A stretch of 64,000 bases of DNA from Vibrio sp. STUT-A11 (GCF_026000435.1 NZ_AP026764.1:496001-560000), one strand, 5' to 3'; counted from the stretch's first letter, positions 9,868 to 18,229 are shown. The notes: generated by a model from the sequence alone, not told the origin. A program made the numbers and translations.

Positions 9868-9880
9868 TTTACAGTGTAAA
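9868..9880. other. parS2: parS2 site (cluster member 1)
   Basis: Perfect TTTACAGTGTAAA. It is the first of three sites within 77 bp upstream of the fapA-like gene and around the end of tmcA. Confidence 0.9.
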
Positions 9881-9902
9881 CCCCTCTTATTCGTCATTTT
9901 AA

Positions 9903-9915
9903 TTTACAGTGTAAA
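9903..9915. other. parS2: parS2 site (cluster member 2)
   Basis: Perfect TTTACAGTGTAAA, 35 bp from the previous site start and 29 bp from the next. Confidence 0.9.
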
Positions 9916-9931
9916 TCTACTTAATAGCGAC

Positions 9932-9944
9932 TTTACACTGTAAA
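9932..9944. other. parS2: parS2 site (cluster member 3), overlapping tmcA stop
   Basis: Perfect TTTACACTGTAAA. The site covers the last codons and stop codon of tmcA on the minus strand, so the protein end (FTV-stop) is written by the centromere site. Confidence 0.9.
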
Positions 9945-11984
9945 CTGCTTTAAAAGCATCTGCACTTCCCGCCGAATCTCTTGTTCAACTTGCTTACGTC
10001 CTGTTAGTTTAAAGTGCTTTGCACAGCTTTCCCAATCATGGTTTAGGAAGACCTTACAAATCATTAAATCGGAAACCGATACTAAGCCATTTTTCAACAG
10101 CCACTGCTTTAACCACACAAACACAGATTCGTAACTACCACCACCTAGAGCGTAATTACGAATAAGCGTAATTTGGTAAGGATGAAGAGCAATACTCATT
10201 ATTGGCGCATTCAGTAAACTTCGATATAAATTAGGCGCCAACCTAGAGTAAACTAGATTGCCACTCATCGACATAAACTCACACAGTAGTCGCTCAGCGT
10301 CATCAATCCATTTCTGCGGTTTATTGGCTAACTGTCTGACCATCAATAGTGAGTAACAACCACTTGCTGCATCGCGCATCGTACCAAGACGAATCGATTG
10401 ATAACCGACACTATTCCAAAAGTGCAACAGCTCTTCTGTCAAACCAAAGCTGGTGGCAAGATAGTTGATGTGAGAAGGGAGAGACAGCTCAAGCTGCGAA
10501 AGCATCTGCTTGCCGAGACCTTTGTTCTGTAACTCAGGGTGAACCGCGATACGCATGATACGAAGCGTTGAAAGCTTACCTACATCCGGCATACCGAGTT
10601 GGTTTATGATCGTGATTGGGGTTAAATGACCAGGCGGACGGCGTCTGCCAAGTTGAATATCACCAATAATCGCATCATCTAAGCTCCCCTCTTCGACCGT
10701 CATGATGACACCGACTACTTTCTTTTCGTTCCTGGCCACATAAATAGAACTGCAGTCATCTTGAAGCAAGTGAATCAGATCATTTGGTGACGTTTGATAG
10801 TGCGCGTTGACCAAAAGAGCAAAACATTCCCGTAGTAAACCCGGATTAGAAATCAATTCCTGCTTGGTGACTTTTTCAAGCTGGAGCTTTTCTGTCACCA
10901 CGACTTGAAGGTCAGTGAGTTCAGCATCCAATACAAAAGCCTCATACAGCCATGACTCCAGAAAATCACTGTCGCTCCAGCGGATCGGTTGCTGAAGATG
11001 ACATGTTTTCATTCCGGTTCTTTGCTTTTTCAACCATTCAACAAACTTGAGCGTAAACCCACGGCCACAACCTTCATAGCCATGAATCGTGCTGGAAAAT
11101 ACCAAACGGTGATAATGTGCGGTTATCTGCTGCAACATGGGAACAGGAATTGCCGCAGCTTCATCTACTAGCAGTAAATCACATTCAGGTAGTGACGATA
11201 GTAACTCGTCCGGCGCAATAAATTGTATGCTCCCCTGCCCGGCTTCAAATCGGTCCTTTCTGACGCGTTCGCCACTGTGCATTACTCGTTGCGCATGCAA
11301 AAAAACCGGCTCTACCGCTTTAATAGAGGGTGCTGTCACTAACACCTGTAATGGTTTATTGTGGAGTAAGTTGGCACAAGCGATACCGAGTGCACTGCTT
11401 TTTCCTCGACCACGATCCGCAGTTAAAACTGAAGGTCGTTTTCGGTGCCCGGTAACCACTTTTTCAATCGCGGCAACGGCCTGTTGTTGCTGTGCATATT
11501 GGGATATTTTACTGGCGGATTCAAACCTTGGTAACTGAGGTATTCTTTGATGTTGTTCTAAGACACATAATTTTTGCCACTGGGTTGCCATCCATTGTTG
11601 GGCGTAGTTTGATGGCTCTTTATCACTGACAGCAACAATCAGAATACCGCCACCAACTAATGAACCTAACGCCGCTGTAAAGCTATTCGCATCGAAACTT
11701 TTGCTCGCATCATAAACCAGAACGTCACACTCTCTTCCCAGTAACATATGACCCTGTTTAGCAGAGACACAATGCGCATCTTGTAACGACCACTCACCGA
11801 CACCAAACCAACGTAATTGTTGATGAGTTTGGTAAAACGATTCGATCAGTGCGTTTTGCCAATTGGCATCGCCTTGAATAGCGACGCCTATTCGTTGGAA
11901 AGATTGAGATGCCTTTTGCTGAAGTAAAGTGAGAAACTCGGTTTGTGTGTGCATGCTGTGTACCCAAGGTTGAACCAACGACAT
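9933..11984 (-). CDS. tmcA: tRNA(Met) cytidine acetyltransferase TmcA
   Basis: A 683-residue cytosolic enzyme that forms N4-acetylcytidine at the wobble base of elongator tRNA-Met. Domains in order are an N-terminal DUF1726-like region, a helicase-like ATPase with Walker A TADRGRGKSSA near residue 188 and DEAAAIP near 273, and a GNAT acetyltransferase domain around residues 400-520 (AVHPELQNKGLGKQML is the acetyl-CoA loop), then a C-terminal tRNA-binding tail. The length is close to E. coli TmcA (671). The start could be this ATG or the Met ten codons later. The terminal codons overlap a parS2 site. It is monocistronic. Confidence 0.92.
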   Translation of the reverse strand: MSLVQPWVHSMHTQTEFLTLLQQKASQSFQRIGVAIQGDANWQNALIESFYQTHQQLRWFGVGEWSLQDAHCVSAKQGHMLLGRECDVLVYDASKSFDANSFTAALGSLVGGGILIVAVSDKEPSNYAQQWMATQWQKLCVLEQHQRIPQLPRFESASKISQYAQQQQAVAAIEKVVTGHRKRPSVLTADRGRGKSSALGIACANLLHNKPLQVLVTAPSIKAVEPVFLHAQRVMHSGERVRKDRFEAGQGSIQFIAPDELLSSLPECDLLLVDEAAAIPVPMLQQITAHYHRLVFSSTIHGYEGCGRGFTLKFVEWLKKQRTGMKTCHLQQPIRWSDSDFLESWLYEAFVLDAELTDLQVVVTEKLQLEKVTKQELISNPGLLRECFALLVNAHYQTSPNDLIHLLQDDCSSIYVARNEKKVVGVIMTVEEGSLDDAIIGDIQLGRRRPPGHLTPITIINQLGMPDVGKLSTLRIMRIAVHPELQNKGLGKQMLSQLELSLPSHINYLATSFGLTEELLHFWNSVGYQSIRLGTMRDAASGCYSLLMVRQLANKPQKWIDDAERLLCEFMSMSGNLVYSRLAPNLYRSLLNAPIMSIALHPYQITLIRNYALGGGSYESVFVWLKQWLLKNGLVSVSDLMICKVFLNHDWESCAKHFKLTGRKQVEQEIRREVQMLLKQFTV

Positions 11985-12034
11985 ATTATCACAACTTAAA
12001 CAGGCTACTGATCAGCAAGCAAAAACAACAGGCA

Positions 12035-12060
12035 TAAAAAAACCGCCCGAAGGCGGTTGG
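12035..12060 (-). terminator. Terminator of the parAB2 operon
   Basis: AACCGCC CGAA GGCGGTT followed, on the minus strand, by a run of seven T. It lies 15 bp after the parB2 stop. Confidence 0.85.
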
Positions 12061-12074
12061 AATTTTGATTAATG

Positions 12075-13049
12075 TTATTGCAACTTGCTGTGAACAAAAG
12101 CCAAAATTTCTTCCATCAAACTATCATCCACTTTTTTCAGGTTCAGAGCCAAATTACTACCTTTGCGGCTGTAACTCGCGCGACCTTTTATCAAATCTAC
12201 TTTGTCTGCCTTCGGCGATGGTTTGGCTGGCGATAATTCGGTAATCCAACTTTCTAGGCTTTCTGTGACTTCTCTCGTCAAGCGCGCAACACCTTGCGCG
12301 GTGCTACGCTGCCACAAGTATCCTTCTGTTGTACGACATTTATCTAACAACCCTTGCTGATGTTCAGGGCTTAGATTTGTAAACTGCTTGTGCAATTTAA
12401 CAATGGTCGGGCGACCAAGGTCTCCTACATTTGGATATGCTTGAAGCAATTCTAGGGGTAACGAAGCCGCTTTCAGAGCTCCACTTACCAATGCTTCACT
12501 ACATTGGAACATTTTAGCTAGCGCTTTCTGGTCTTCTGCTTCACCGCTGTCTAGCTTAGCTTGCATCTCTTTGCCTTTCTCATAAAGAGAAAGCGGCTTA
12601 TGAGCGTTTGCCACATCAGATAGAAACTTAGCATGATTAGAGTTAATGTTGTCGCCAACATAAACCAGAAAATCTTGCTCAGCCAAGATACAAGATTTGC
12701 GACGACGACTACCGTCTAATACCTCAATTTTGCCATCTTGAGTACGTCGGCCAACCGCTGGGTACTGCTGACCACGCTCTTTTAACGTAACCAATACATC
12801 CGATAAAGCGTGCTCATTCAAGAAAGACTGTTCACGTGCGTTATCAACAAAAACCGTTGTTTCTGACTCAACCTTATTAGCAGGAATACGAACCAATTCG
12901 AATTGAACGGTATTCTCACCTGCGACAGCTAACTCAATTGTCTGTGTTTTTTCTTTTGCAGCGGTTTGCGCTTCTTGAGGTGTCGCCACACGACGTTTAT
13001 TGGTTTTACCAAATAATTTTGCGTTTAATTCAGACGTTTTCAAAGCCAT
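12075..13049 (-). CDS. parB: Chromosome II partition protein ParB2
   Basis: A 324-residue ParB-family protein. The N-terminal nuclease-like fold region contains the motif GSRRRKS near residue 113, the equivalent of the ParB phosphate-binding box. The helix-turn-helix is seen in QKALAKMFQCSEALVSGALK near residue 173. A C-terminal segment follows that in this family mediates dimerisation. ParB2 binds parS2 sites (TTTACANTGTAAA) and spreads to form the segregation complex. It starts 7 bp after parA2 stops, so the two are one operon ending at a clear terminator. Its position beside the chromosome II origin and the seven perfect parS2 sites in the window support the assignment. Confidence 0.95.
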   Translation of the reverse strand: MALKTSELNAKLFGKTNKRRVATPQEAQTAAKEKTQTIELAVAGENTVQFELVRIPANKVESETTVFVDNAREQSFLNEHALSDVLVTLKERGQQYPAVGRRTQDGKIEVLDGSRRRKSCILAEQDFLVYVGDNINSNHAKFLSDVANAHKPLSLYEKGKEMQAKLDSGEAEDQKALAKMFQCSEALVSGALKAASLPLELLQAYPNVGDLGRPTIVKLHKQFTNLSPEHQQGLLDKCRTTEGYLWQRSTAQGVARLTREVTESLESWITELSPAKPSPKADKVDLIKGRASYSRKGSNLALNLKKVDDSLMEEILAFVHSKLQ

Positions 13050-13056
13050 TTACTTA

Positions 13057-14274
13057 TTACCCCTGATTCAATGACGGCCAATTAGAGTGCAATACGCGCT
13101 CAAGTTCAAGTGAGCTCTTATGAACAGCATCTTGAGCGGTTGCGAGCGTTTTCTTACCACCTTCAAAATCGCTCACGGTAAGATCAAATACCGTACTGTA
13201 CGTGTCGGCACAGGTTTCAAACGCTCGGCTACGCGGAATAGTAGCCATCATAACTTGGTCACCTAGAAGATAGTTCATTTCAGTTAAAACAGAAACTTGC
13301 TTCTTGTTGTCGTCCTCAAACATGGTTGGCATCAAGCGTACAAACTCAAGACCATTCCAATCTTCTGGGAACATTTCATATACCGTTGGTAAATGCTGGA
13401 AGAAGTTTACTGTCGAAGCCCAGTCAAGACGTTTAGCGGCGCAAGGAATCAATAATGCGTTAGAAGCATACATTGCATTCCAGACCAGTGGATCCACGTG
13501 TGGACCAGTATCAATCATGATGATATCGAAGTCGTCGGAAATTTTGTCGATAAGCTGCTCTTTTAACAAACGAACAATATCCAGAGATGGGTCTTCAGAT
13601 AGTGTTTGCCATGCTTCAGCGTTAAACATCGCATCTTCAGGAAACGCAGAAATTGACTTTAAGTTCGGATATTGCGTTGGCAGTAGCACATTCTTACGCA
13701 AGAACTCACTATCAATCTCGACGCCATCTGGCACGTTACCTAACATAATATCAACAGCAGAATAGATATTATCATGCTCAGCGACACTGATTTGTGGGTT
13801 TAGGAATAAACGCAATGATCCCTGTGGGTCCAAATCAATCAAGCAAATGCGGTAGCGTTTATCTAAGTTAAGCGCTAAACAAGCGGCTAGATGCACAGCC
13901 GACATCGATTTACCGGTACCACCCTTTTGGTTTTGTACGTTGATAACCCATGGCTTATTGCCATTATTTTTTTTACGCTCATGGAATTTAGGCACTTCAG
14001 CCGCATCCATAAGCATATGCGCTTCTTCTAATGTGATGGAATAATGATTGGCATTATTCTTAGTAAATTGATGGCCCGCTGCTTCCATTTTGCCGATTGC
14101 GTCGTCGAGTTTTCGGCGAGTCAAACCTGAACGGGTTTCCATCATTGCTTTGGACATTGGAGGGAAGTAATTGTCACTTCGCTCTTCCAAAACAATCTCA
14201 ATACGGTCAGCTTGAACCTGTTGTGTTAGTTCCGCTAACTCATGCAGGTTTTCAATTGTTTTTTCTCTTTTCAT
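13057..14274 (-). CDS. parA: Chromosome II partition ATPase ParA2
   Basis: I place the start at the ATG giving MKREKTIENL (405 residues), which matches the length and N-terminus of known ParA2; an in-frame upstream ATG would add 25 hydrophobic residues untypical of the family. An N-terminal winged-helix region covers about residues 1-100. The deviant Walker A QKGGTGKS lies near residue 118, the DLDPQGS motif near 152 and IMIDTGPH near 250. ParA2 polymerises on DNA with ATP and positions the ParB2-parS2 complex, moving the chromosome II origin. It is divergent from rctB across the origin region, and a parS2 site 220 bp upstream could let ParB2 affect its promoter. Confidence 0.95.
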   Translation of the reverse strand: MKREKTIENLHELAELTQQVQADRIEIVLEERSDNYFPPMSKAMMETRSGLTRRKLDDAIGKMEAAGHQFTKNNANHYSITLEEAHMLMDAAEVPKFHERKKNNGNKPWVINVQNQKGGTGKSMSAVHLAACLALNLDKRYRICLIDLDPQGSLRLFLNPQISVAEHDNIYSAVDIMLGNVPDGVEIDSEFLRKNVLLPTQYPNLKSISAFPEDAMFNAEAWQTLSEDPSLDIVRLLKEQLIDKISDDFDIIMIDTGPHVDPLVWNAMYASNALLIPCAAKRLDWASTVNFFQHLPTVYEMFPEDWNGLEFVRLMPTMFEDDNKKQVSVLTEMNYLLGDQVMMATIPRSRAFETCADTYSTVFDLTVSDFEGGKKTLATAQDAVHKSSLELERVLHSNWPSLNQG

Positions 14275-14493
14275 GCCAAATTCCGTTGGAAGGATATCTG
14301 ATTGCAATTGTACAGCACCAAACATCAAAAACAACAAAAAGGTGAACAAACATTTTGAATAACAATCACATATAAAAACATTAAAATCGACTATTTTATG
14401 AATAACGGCGAAAAATATACCAAAATGTAATCAAACAACTTCGAGTAAAGACATTGCAAACGCTATAAATTTAAAGTGTTACGGCGTCACTCA

Positions 14494-14506
14494 TTTACAA
14501 TGTAAA
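14494..14506. other. parS2: parS2 site upstream of parA2
   Basis: Perfect TTTACAATGTAAA, in the parA2 side of the origin region. It is the only site with A at the central position. Confidence 0.88.
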
Positions 14507-14623
14507 TTAAAATCTATACGGAACGATTATAATAGCCAGCTAAATTACGGATTATGTAAAATCAATACTTTGGTATTTCAAAATAGATAAACTCGAACCA
14601 AGTTTCTTCCACGACATATAGCT

Positions 14624-14637
14624 TGATCATGCATCCG
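14624..14637 (+). repeat. RctB-type site, outlying
   Basis: TGATCATGCATCCG resembles the iteron consensus TGATCATNNTTNCA in its first nine bases. It lies in the putative copy-control half of the origin region. Confidence 0.5.
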
Positions 14638-14668
14638 AAGCAATAAACATAGATATTGGCTAAATACT

Positions 14669-14709
14669 CCGGATAAATGATCAAGGACGGCTCTTGATCA
14701 TTTATCCGG
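14669..14709. repeat. 41-bp perfect inverted repeat carrying two head-to-head GATC sites
   Basis: The arms CCGGATAAATGATCAAG and CTTGATCATTTATCCGG (17 bp each) are perfectly complementary around the loop GACGGCT. Each arm carries one TGATCA core. Its position matches the place where V. cholerae carries its inhibitory 39-mer type RctB sites, but the perfect symmetry is notable. Confidence 0.9.
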
Positions 14710-14724
14710 GGCACGAGCAAATAA

Positions 14725-14738
14725 TGAAAGCATGATCA
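14725..14738 (-). repeat. RctB-type iteron in inverse orientation
   Basis: Read on the minus strand this is TGATCATGCTTTCA, identical to the iteron at 15238-15251. It is opposite in direction to the six array members. Confidence 0.75.
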
Positions 14739-14940
14739 AGGAAAGGGAGGGGAGAACTCGAGTAAACAGAGGCCATGCTAAGCGATCAAACTCACGGAAA
14801 AATGATCAAGTGGACTGCTTTCCCGGAAGCATGCTTTTTATCCGCTATTTTACGGGTGAATGCAGACATACTGGGGCATTCAGAGAAAAGAGTACGGAAC
14901 GATGAAATGAACACACTGAATTTGTTAAGTTCTACTATCA

Positions 14941-14954
14941 TGATCATGCTTCCT
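14941..14954 (+). repeat. RctB-type site, outlying
   Basis: TGATCATGCTTCCT matches the iteron consensus except near its end. It lies between the inverted repeat and the core array. Confidence 0.65.
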
Positions 14955-15068
14955 TAAATTTGGATAGGTAGAGCATTTACGGGCCTGAGATTGAATTTTG
15001 ATGAGTTTTTCAACACATGCATAATTTACCAGCAAAATTAGACTTTAATCAGACATCATCATTAATCT

Positions 15069-15082
15069 TGATCATTGTTCCG
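15069..15082 (+). repeat. RctB-type site before the DnaA box
   Basis: TGATCATTGTTCCG, same orientation as the core iterons, about 100 bp before the first of them. Confidence 0.65.
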
Positions 15083-15145
15083 GGGTTAAGTCGTTCATGA
15101 AAATCACTTTAAAAACACGTCGAACGATCAAACAACCTTCATTTC

Positions 15146-15154
15146 TGTGGATAA
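15146..15154 (-). other. DnaA box
   Basis: TGTGGATAA on the plus strand is the exact reverse complement of the consensus DnaA box TTATCCACA. It lies 16 bp before the iteron array, as in other chromosome II origins where DnaA binding is required. Confidence 0.88.
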
Positions 15155-15169
15155 CCTGTACAAATAACA

Positions 15170-15297
15170 TGATCATCGTTTCAAGAACATTTTGATCATC
15201 TTTTCAGAAGCTTAATGATCATGCTTACCAGAGAATATGATCATGCTTTCAAGGTAGTGTTGATCATTGTTTCGTAATAGTCATGATCATAGTTCCA
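15170..15297 (+). repeat. Array of six RctB iterons, 22-23 bp period
   Basis: Six direct repeats of consensus TGATCATNNTTNCA start at 15170, 15193, 15216, 15238, 15261 and 15284. The steps are 23, 23, 22, 23 and 23 bp, about two helical turns, so RctB would line up on one face of the DNA. Each has a Dam GATC site. This is the core initiator-binding array of the origin. Confidence 0.93.
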
Positions 15298-15355
15298 AAA
15301 GGAAAAGTAAAAATTACTTTAAATAACATAAACTTACGATAGCAAAAATCGCCAG

Positions 15356-15403
15356 ATCAATAGATCATATAATCAATTTAGATCATAATAATCAAAAAGA
15401 TCA
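15356..15403 (+). other. ATCA repeats in the AT-rich unwinding region
   Basis: Six ATCA tetramers start at 15356, 15364, 15372, 15382, 15391 and 15400 (steps 8-10 bp) in a very AT-rich stretch between the iterons and rctB. RctB of V. cholerae is known to bind single-stranded ATCA repeats in its unwinding element, so this is the likely duplex-opening site. Confidence 0.8.
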
Positions 15404-15501
15404 GTTATTTAAAAAAAGAGATTTTTTCTTTATTTATGATCTGATTTTCTTTATTCTTCGGAACCATAGCACAACTACGGCTAGTGTGATCTGGATCTAA
15501 A

Positions 15502-17472
15502 ATGACGGCTGATGAAAAAATTCTGATTAAAGCACCAAGAAGTCACAAAGATGGGCATCTTTTTGAAGTACACGAATCTTCTGCAGATTGGGTAGAACAA
15601 TACCAGCACTTCAAAGGGGTAACCAAAAGTATCCTAGAATTGCTTAATCTGATCTCATTGAGAGGTTTCAGCAGTAAAGATGGGCTCGTATCAACTACTG
15701 AAATCGTTGAAGCCACAGATGGTCATTTGACTCGTGCTGCGCTGCAACAACGTTTGCGAGCAGCTGTGAACATTGGTTTGTTTACTCAAACTCCAGTTCG
15801 TTTTGAAGAAGGACTGGCAGGAAAAACCATGCTACACAAGTTTGTTAACCCCAATAAGCTCATTTCTGCTTTGGGTGCAACGAGTTTAGTCACCGAAAAA
15901 GTCCGTCAGAATGAAAAACAAAAGCGTTCAAAGGCACTAGCTCAAACACAAGTAAACAAACGCTTGCTGACCGAACATGGCTTAAATACACCGCCAACGA
16001 TGAAAGATGAAGCGGATCAGTTTGTGGTCTCGCCGACGAATTGGGCAGGGATCATCGATCAAGCACTAGCGCCACCACGTACACGTAAAAGTTATCAGAA
16101 ATCCATGGTTTCAATTTCTGGAACTAAAGCGGTGATAGAAACACGATCTTCAAAAAATATCATGACAGTGGATGATCTGATGACCTTGTTTGCTCTGTTT
16201 ACCTTAACCGTGCAGTATCATGATCATCATAAAGATCAATATCACCTTGACGCCGCCCACGTACCGAACAAAACGCCGTTATACATTACCGATATTTTGT
16301 CGCTCAGAGGAAAAAAGGACAGTGGACCAGCGCGTGATTCCATTCGTGACAGCATTGATAGAATTGAGTTCACCGACTTCCAGTTACACGAACTAACAGG
16401 CCGTTGGTTGAGTGAAAATATGCCGGAAGGTTTTAAAAGTGATAGATTCCGTTTTCTCGCTCGAACGATCACCGCTTCAGAAGAAGCGCCTGTTGAGGGG
16501 AGCGATGGAGAGATACGGATTAAACCCAATTTGTATATATTGGTTTGGGAGCCGTCGTTTTATGAGGAGCTACTCACCCGCGATTACTTCTTCCTATTTC
16601 CACCCGAGATCCTGAAACAGCATACTTTAGTGTTTCAGTTGTATTCATTTTTTCGCAGTCGTATGGTTCGGCGCCATACCGATTGCATGCTGCTTAGTGA
16701 GTTGAATCAGAAGTTAGCACGCAACATTGAATGGCGCCGCTTTTCCATGGATCTTATTCGGGAACTGAAGCGATTGTCTGATGGAAAAGGAACGGAAGAT
16801 CTTTTTATCGTTAATTTATGGGGTTACCACCTGACGATCGAAACCATGAGCGAGAATGGAAAGATCAAGGATTACCAGATCGATATCAAGTGTGATGTTG
16901 AGGAAGTCTTGCGCTACTCACGTGCTCGTACCACGAACGCTGGGAAGCGTAACATGGCTCCTACGTTACCAAATCCACTTCGTAATGAGATGGTAAGCAG
17001 ACAACAGCTAGAAGAGCTCTCAGGCATCATTGACGGCGAATTTGAACCTATTCAGCGTAAAGCCCCTTCTCCTCGCGGGAATTTAGGGCGTAGGATCAAG
17101 CAAAGAAAGCACCTGGTAGAGATTAATGCAGATGAAATTACCATTACTCTATCCAAATATACCTCACCAGAAGCTCTGGAACGCAGTGTAACGGCGTTGT
17201 CTGCAATGACAGGGCATTCGTATGCTTCGATAAAAGAAGAGTGTTCTGAGTACATTGAGAAGCTTGATTGGTTAAGAGTCGGAGATGAACCTCTACCCTA
17301 TGAAACACTGAGTAAGACCGTAGAACTGTTCAACACGCAAAATGATCTCAAACATCTTACTATTGAGCGTTTAATTGCAGGTTTAGCGGTTCGTCGCAAA
17401 GTCTGTCGACAAATCTATGATGGGCATATGGATGAAATGGTATACCGCGCACTTGATGAGATGGCTATTTAA
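15502..17472 (+). CDS. rctB: Chromosome II replication initiator RctB
   Basis: A 656-residue protein that I recognise as RctB (658 residues in V. cholerae). Recognisable segments include DGHLFEV near residue 18, QYQHFKGVTKSILELLNLIS near 34, VVSPTNWAGIIDQALAPPRT near 172, PLYITDILSLRGKKDSGPAR near 258 and the tail DEMVYRALDEMAI. RctB has several winged-helix DNA-binding domains, loads the helicase and initiates chromosome II replication by binding the iterons just upstream; its C-terminal part contributes to negative control. No clear Shine-Dalgarno precedes the ATG; GATC sites (GTGATCTGGATCT) overlap the leader, consistent with the autorepression known for RctB. A strong terminator follows. 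Confidence 0.97.
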   Translation: MTADEKILIKAPRSHKDGHLFEVHESSADWVEQYQHFKGVTKSILELLNLISLRGFSSKDGLVSTTEIVEATDGHLTRAALQQRLRAAVNIGLFTQTPVRFEEGLAGKTMLHKFVNPNKLISALGATSLVTEKVRQNEKQKRSKALAQTQVNKRLLTEHGLNTPPTMKDEADQFVVSPTNWAGIIDQALAPPRTRKSYQKSMVSISGTKAVIETRSSKNIMTVDDLMTLFALFTLTVQYHDHHKDQYHLDAAHVPNKTPLYITDILSLRGKKDSGPARDSIRDSIDRIEFTDFQLHELTGRWLSENMPEGFKSDRFRFLARTITASEEAPVEGSDGEIRIKPNLYILVWEPSFYEELLTRDYFFLFPPEILKQHTLVFQLYSFFRSRMVRRHTDCMLLSELNQKLARNIEWRRFSMDLIRELKRLSDGKGTEDLFIVNLWGYHLTIETMSENGKIKDYQIDIKCDVEEVLRYSRARTTNAGKRNMAPTLPNPLRNEMVSRQQLEELSGIIDGEFEPIQRKAPSPRGNLGRRIKQRKHLVEINADEITITLSKYTSPEALERSVTALSAMTGHSYASIKEECSEYIEKLDWLRVGDEPLPYETLSKTVELFNTQNDLKHLTIERLIAGLAVRRKVCRQIYDGHMDEMVYRALDEMAI

Positions 17473-17691
17473 CATCAAGTCGTTGTATGCATTGAGAACG
17501 ATTAATGTGACTTATTGATTTTAAATGTAAATATATGTTTCGATAATAGAAAACAGACTTAACTCTAACAAAATGCTGACACAGCCTCTCGGAGTCGGTA
17601 CTAAGCTTGATCCCGAATAGACAACCTTTTGTCCTTTCTGATGATTAATAGATAGGCTCATATATTGTTACATTCATTCTGAATAGACTTC

Positions 17692-17724
17692 GCGAGTTTC
17701 CTAAGTAGAAACTCGCTTTTTTTT
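17692..17724 (+). terminator. Strong intrinsic terminator after rctB
   Basis: A 9-bp stem GCGAGTTTC/GAAACTCGC with a 7-nt loop is followed by eight T. It lies 220 bp after the rctB stop; the stretch between (17473-17691) holds no recognised gene. Confidence 0.88.
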
Positions 17725-17761
17725 GTCCAAAATTCAGGTAAACCTTGATCGATTCTCCGGC

Positions 17762-18229
17762 TTAATGATGCAAACCTTGATCATACTTTCTAGCTTCATT
17801 CCAATTTAAAGATCGCATCAAAGCCACATGCGACTCGATCAAATTATTAGCTTGTTGCTGCCATTCACTTTGATCGCACTGTTGATTGCAAAACTCTAAA
17901 GCGAGTACCGTAAGGTGCTGTAACCGTTTCAAACACCAGTCTTTAATTTCAATATCGGTTGATACTTCACACGCGGCTTGTTCCAGCTTTGCACTCGTAT
18001 AGAGCAAGGTTTGATAGGCTTTATGGTGGTCATGATACCTGGCGTGTTGGAATACTCGTAAACAACCGTCAAGCCAGCAAGCAACCGCTTTGCTCTGTGG
18101 ATCGCTTAGCGTTGGGCCAAATACGCTAGCTGGAGCTTGATATAAGATCGATTCCAGTTTTTCAACTTGATCATGCTTCCGATGTTTATACCACATCGAG
18201 ATCTGATCTTGCCAAGTACTCAATTCCAT
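17762..18229 (-). CDS. Hypothetical helical protein, coupled to Opp-type ATPases
   Basis: I start the gene at the ATG whose A is the last base of the upstream ATPase stop (TAATG overlap), giving 155 residues; an earlier in-frame ATG inside the ATPase gene is less likely. The protein begins MELSTWQDQISMWYKHRKHD, is rich in Gln, His and Leu, and appears wholly alpha-helical with no signal peptide or membrane segment. I do not recognise the family. Translational coupling makes it the third gene of the Fur-box operon. Two sequences resembling RctB sites lie inside it, one at each end. The function is unknown. Confidence 0.7.
   Translation of the reverse strand: MELSTWQDQISMWYKHRKHDQVEKLESILYQAPASVFGPTLSDPQSKAVACWLDGCLRVFQHARYHDHHKAYQTLLYTSAKLEQAACEVSTDIEIKDWCLKRLQHLTVLALEFCNQQCDQSEWQQQANNLIESHVALMRSLNWNEARKYDQGLHH
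17778..17791 (+). repeat. RctB-type site inside the gene next to rctB
   Basis: TGATCATACTTTCT, preceded by CT, matches the iteron consensus TGATCATNNTTNCA except at the last base. It lies 70 bp after the rctB terminator. Confidence 0.5.
18168..18181 (+). repeat. Second RctB-type site inside the gene next to rctB
   Basis: TGATCATGCTTCCG, preceded by CT, is close to the outlying origin site TGATCATGCTTCCT at 14941. It lies 390 bp from the first intragenic site. Confidence 0.5.

Larger units (their letters stand above)
14275..15501. other. oriCII: Chromosome II replication origin region (oriCII)
   Basis: This 1.2-kb non-coding region lies between divergent parA2 and rctB. From left to right it holds the parA2 promoter side and a parS2 site, an upstream half with scattered GATC-containing RctB-type sites and a large inverted repeat (the place of the copy-control region incII and the former rctA in V. 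cholerae), a DnaA box, six regularly spaced iterons, an AT-rich stretch with ATCA repeats, and the rctB promoter. GATC sites, which are Dam targets, are strongly enriched. RctB binding to such sites requires Dam methylation in V. cholerae. Confidence 0.95.

Noticed and set aside
11137..11538. 133-codon frame opposite tmcA
   Set aside because: Antisense shadow of the TmcA ATPase domain with low-complexity composition.
13304..13765. 153-codon frame opposite parA2
   Set aside because: It is antisense to a well-recognised gene, has no ribosome site and no family similarity.
14775..14957. 60-codon plus-strand frame inside the origin region (rctA-like position)
   Set aside because: No ribosome site; the frame runs through GATC repeat sites. 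The V. cholerae rctA of the same place is not regarded as protein-coding.
15170..15297. Iteron array considered as a CRISPR array
   Set aside because: Repeat units are 14 bp with 8-9 bp gaps, next to an initiator gene; no spacers of CRISPR length and no cas genes.
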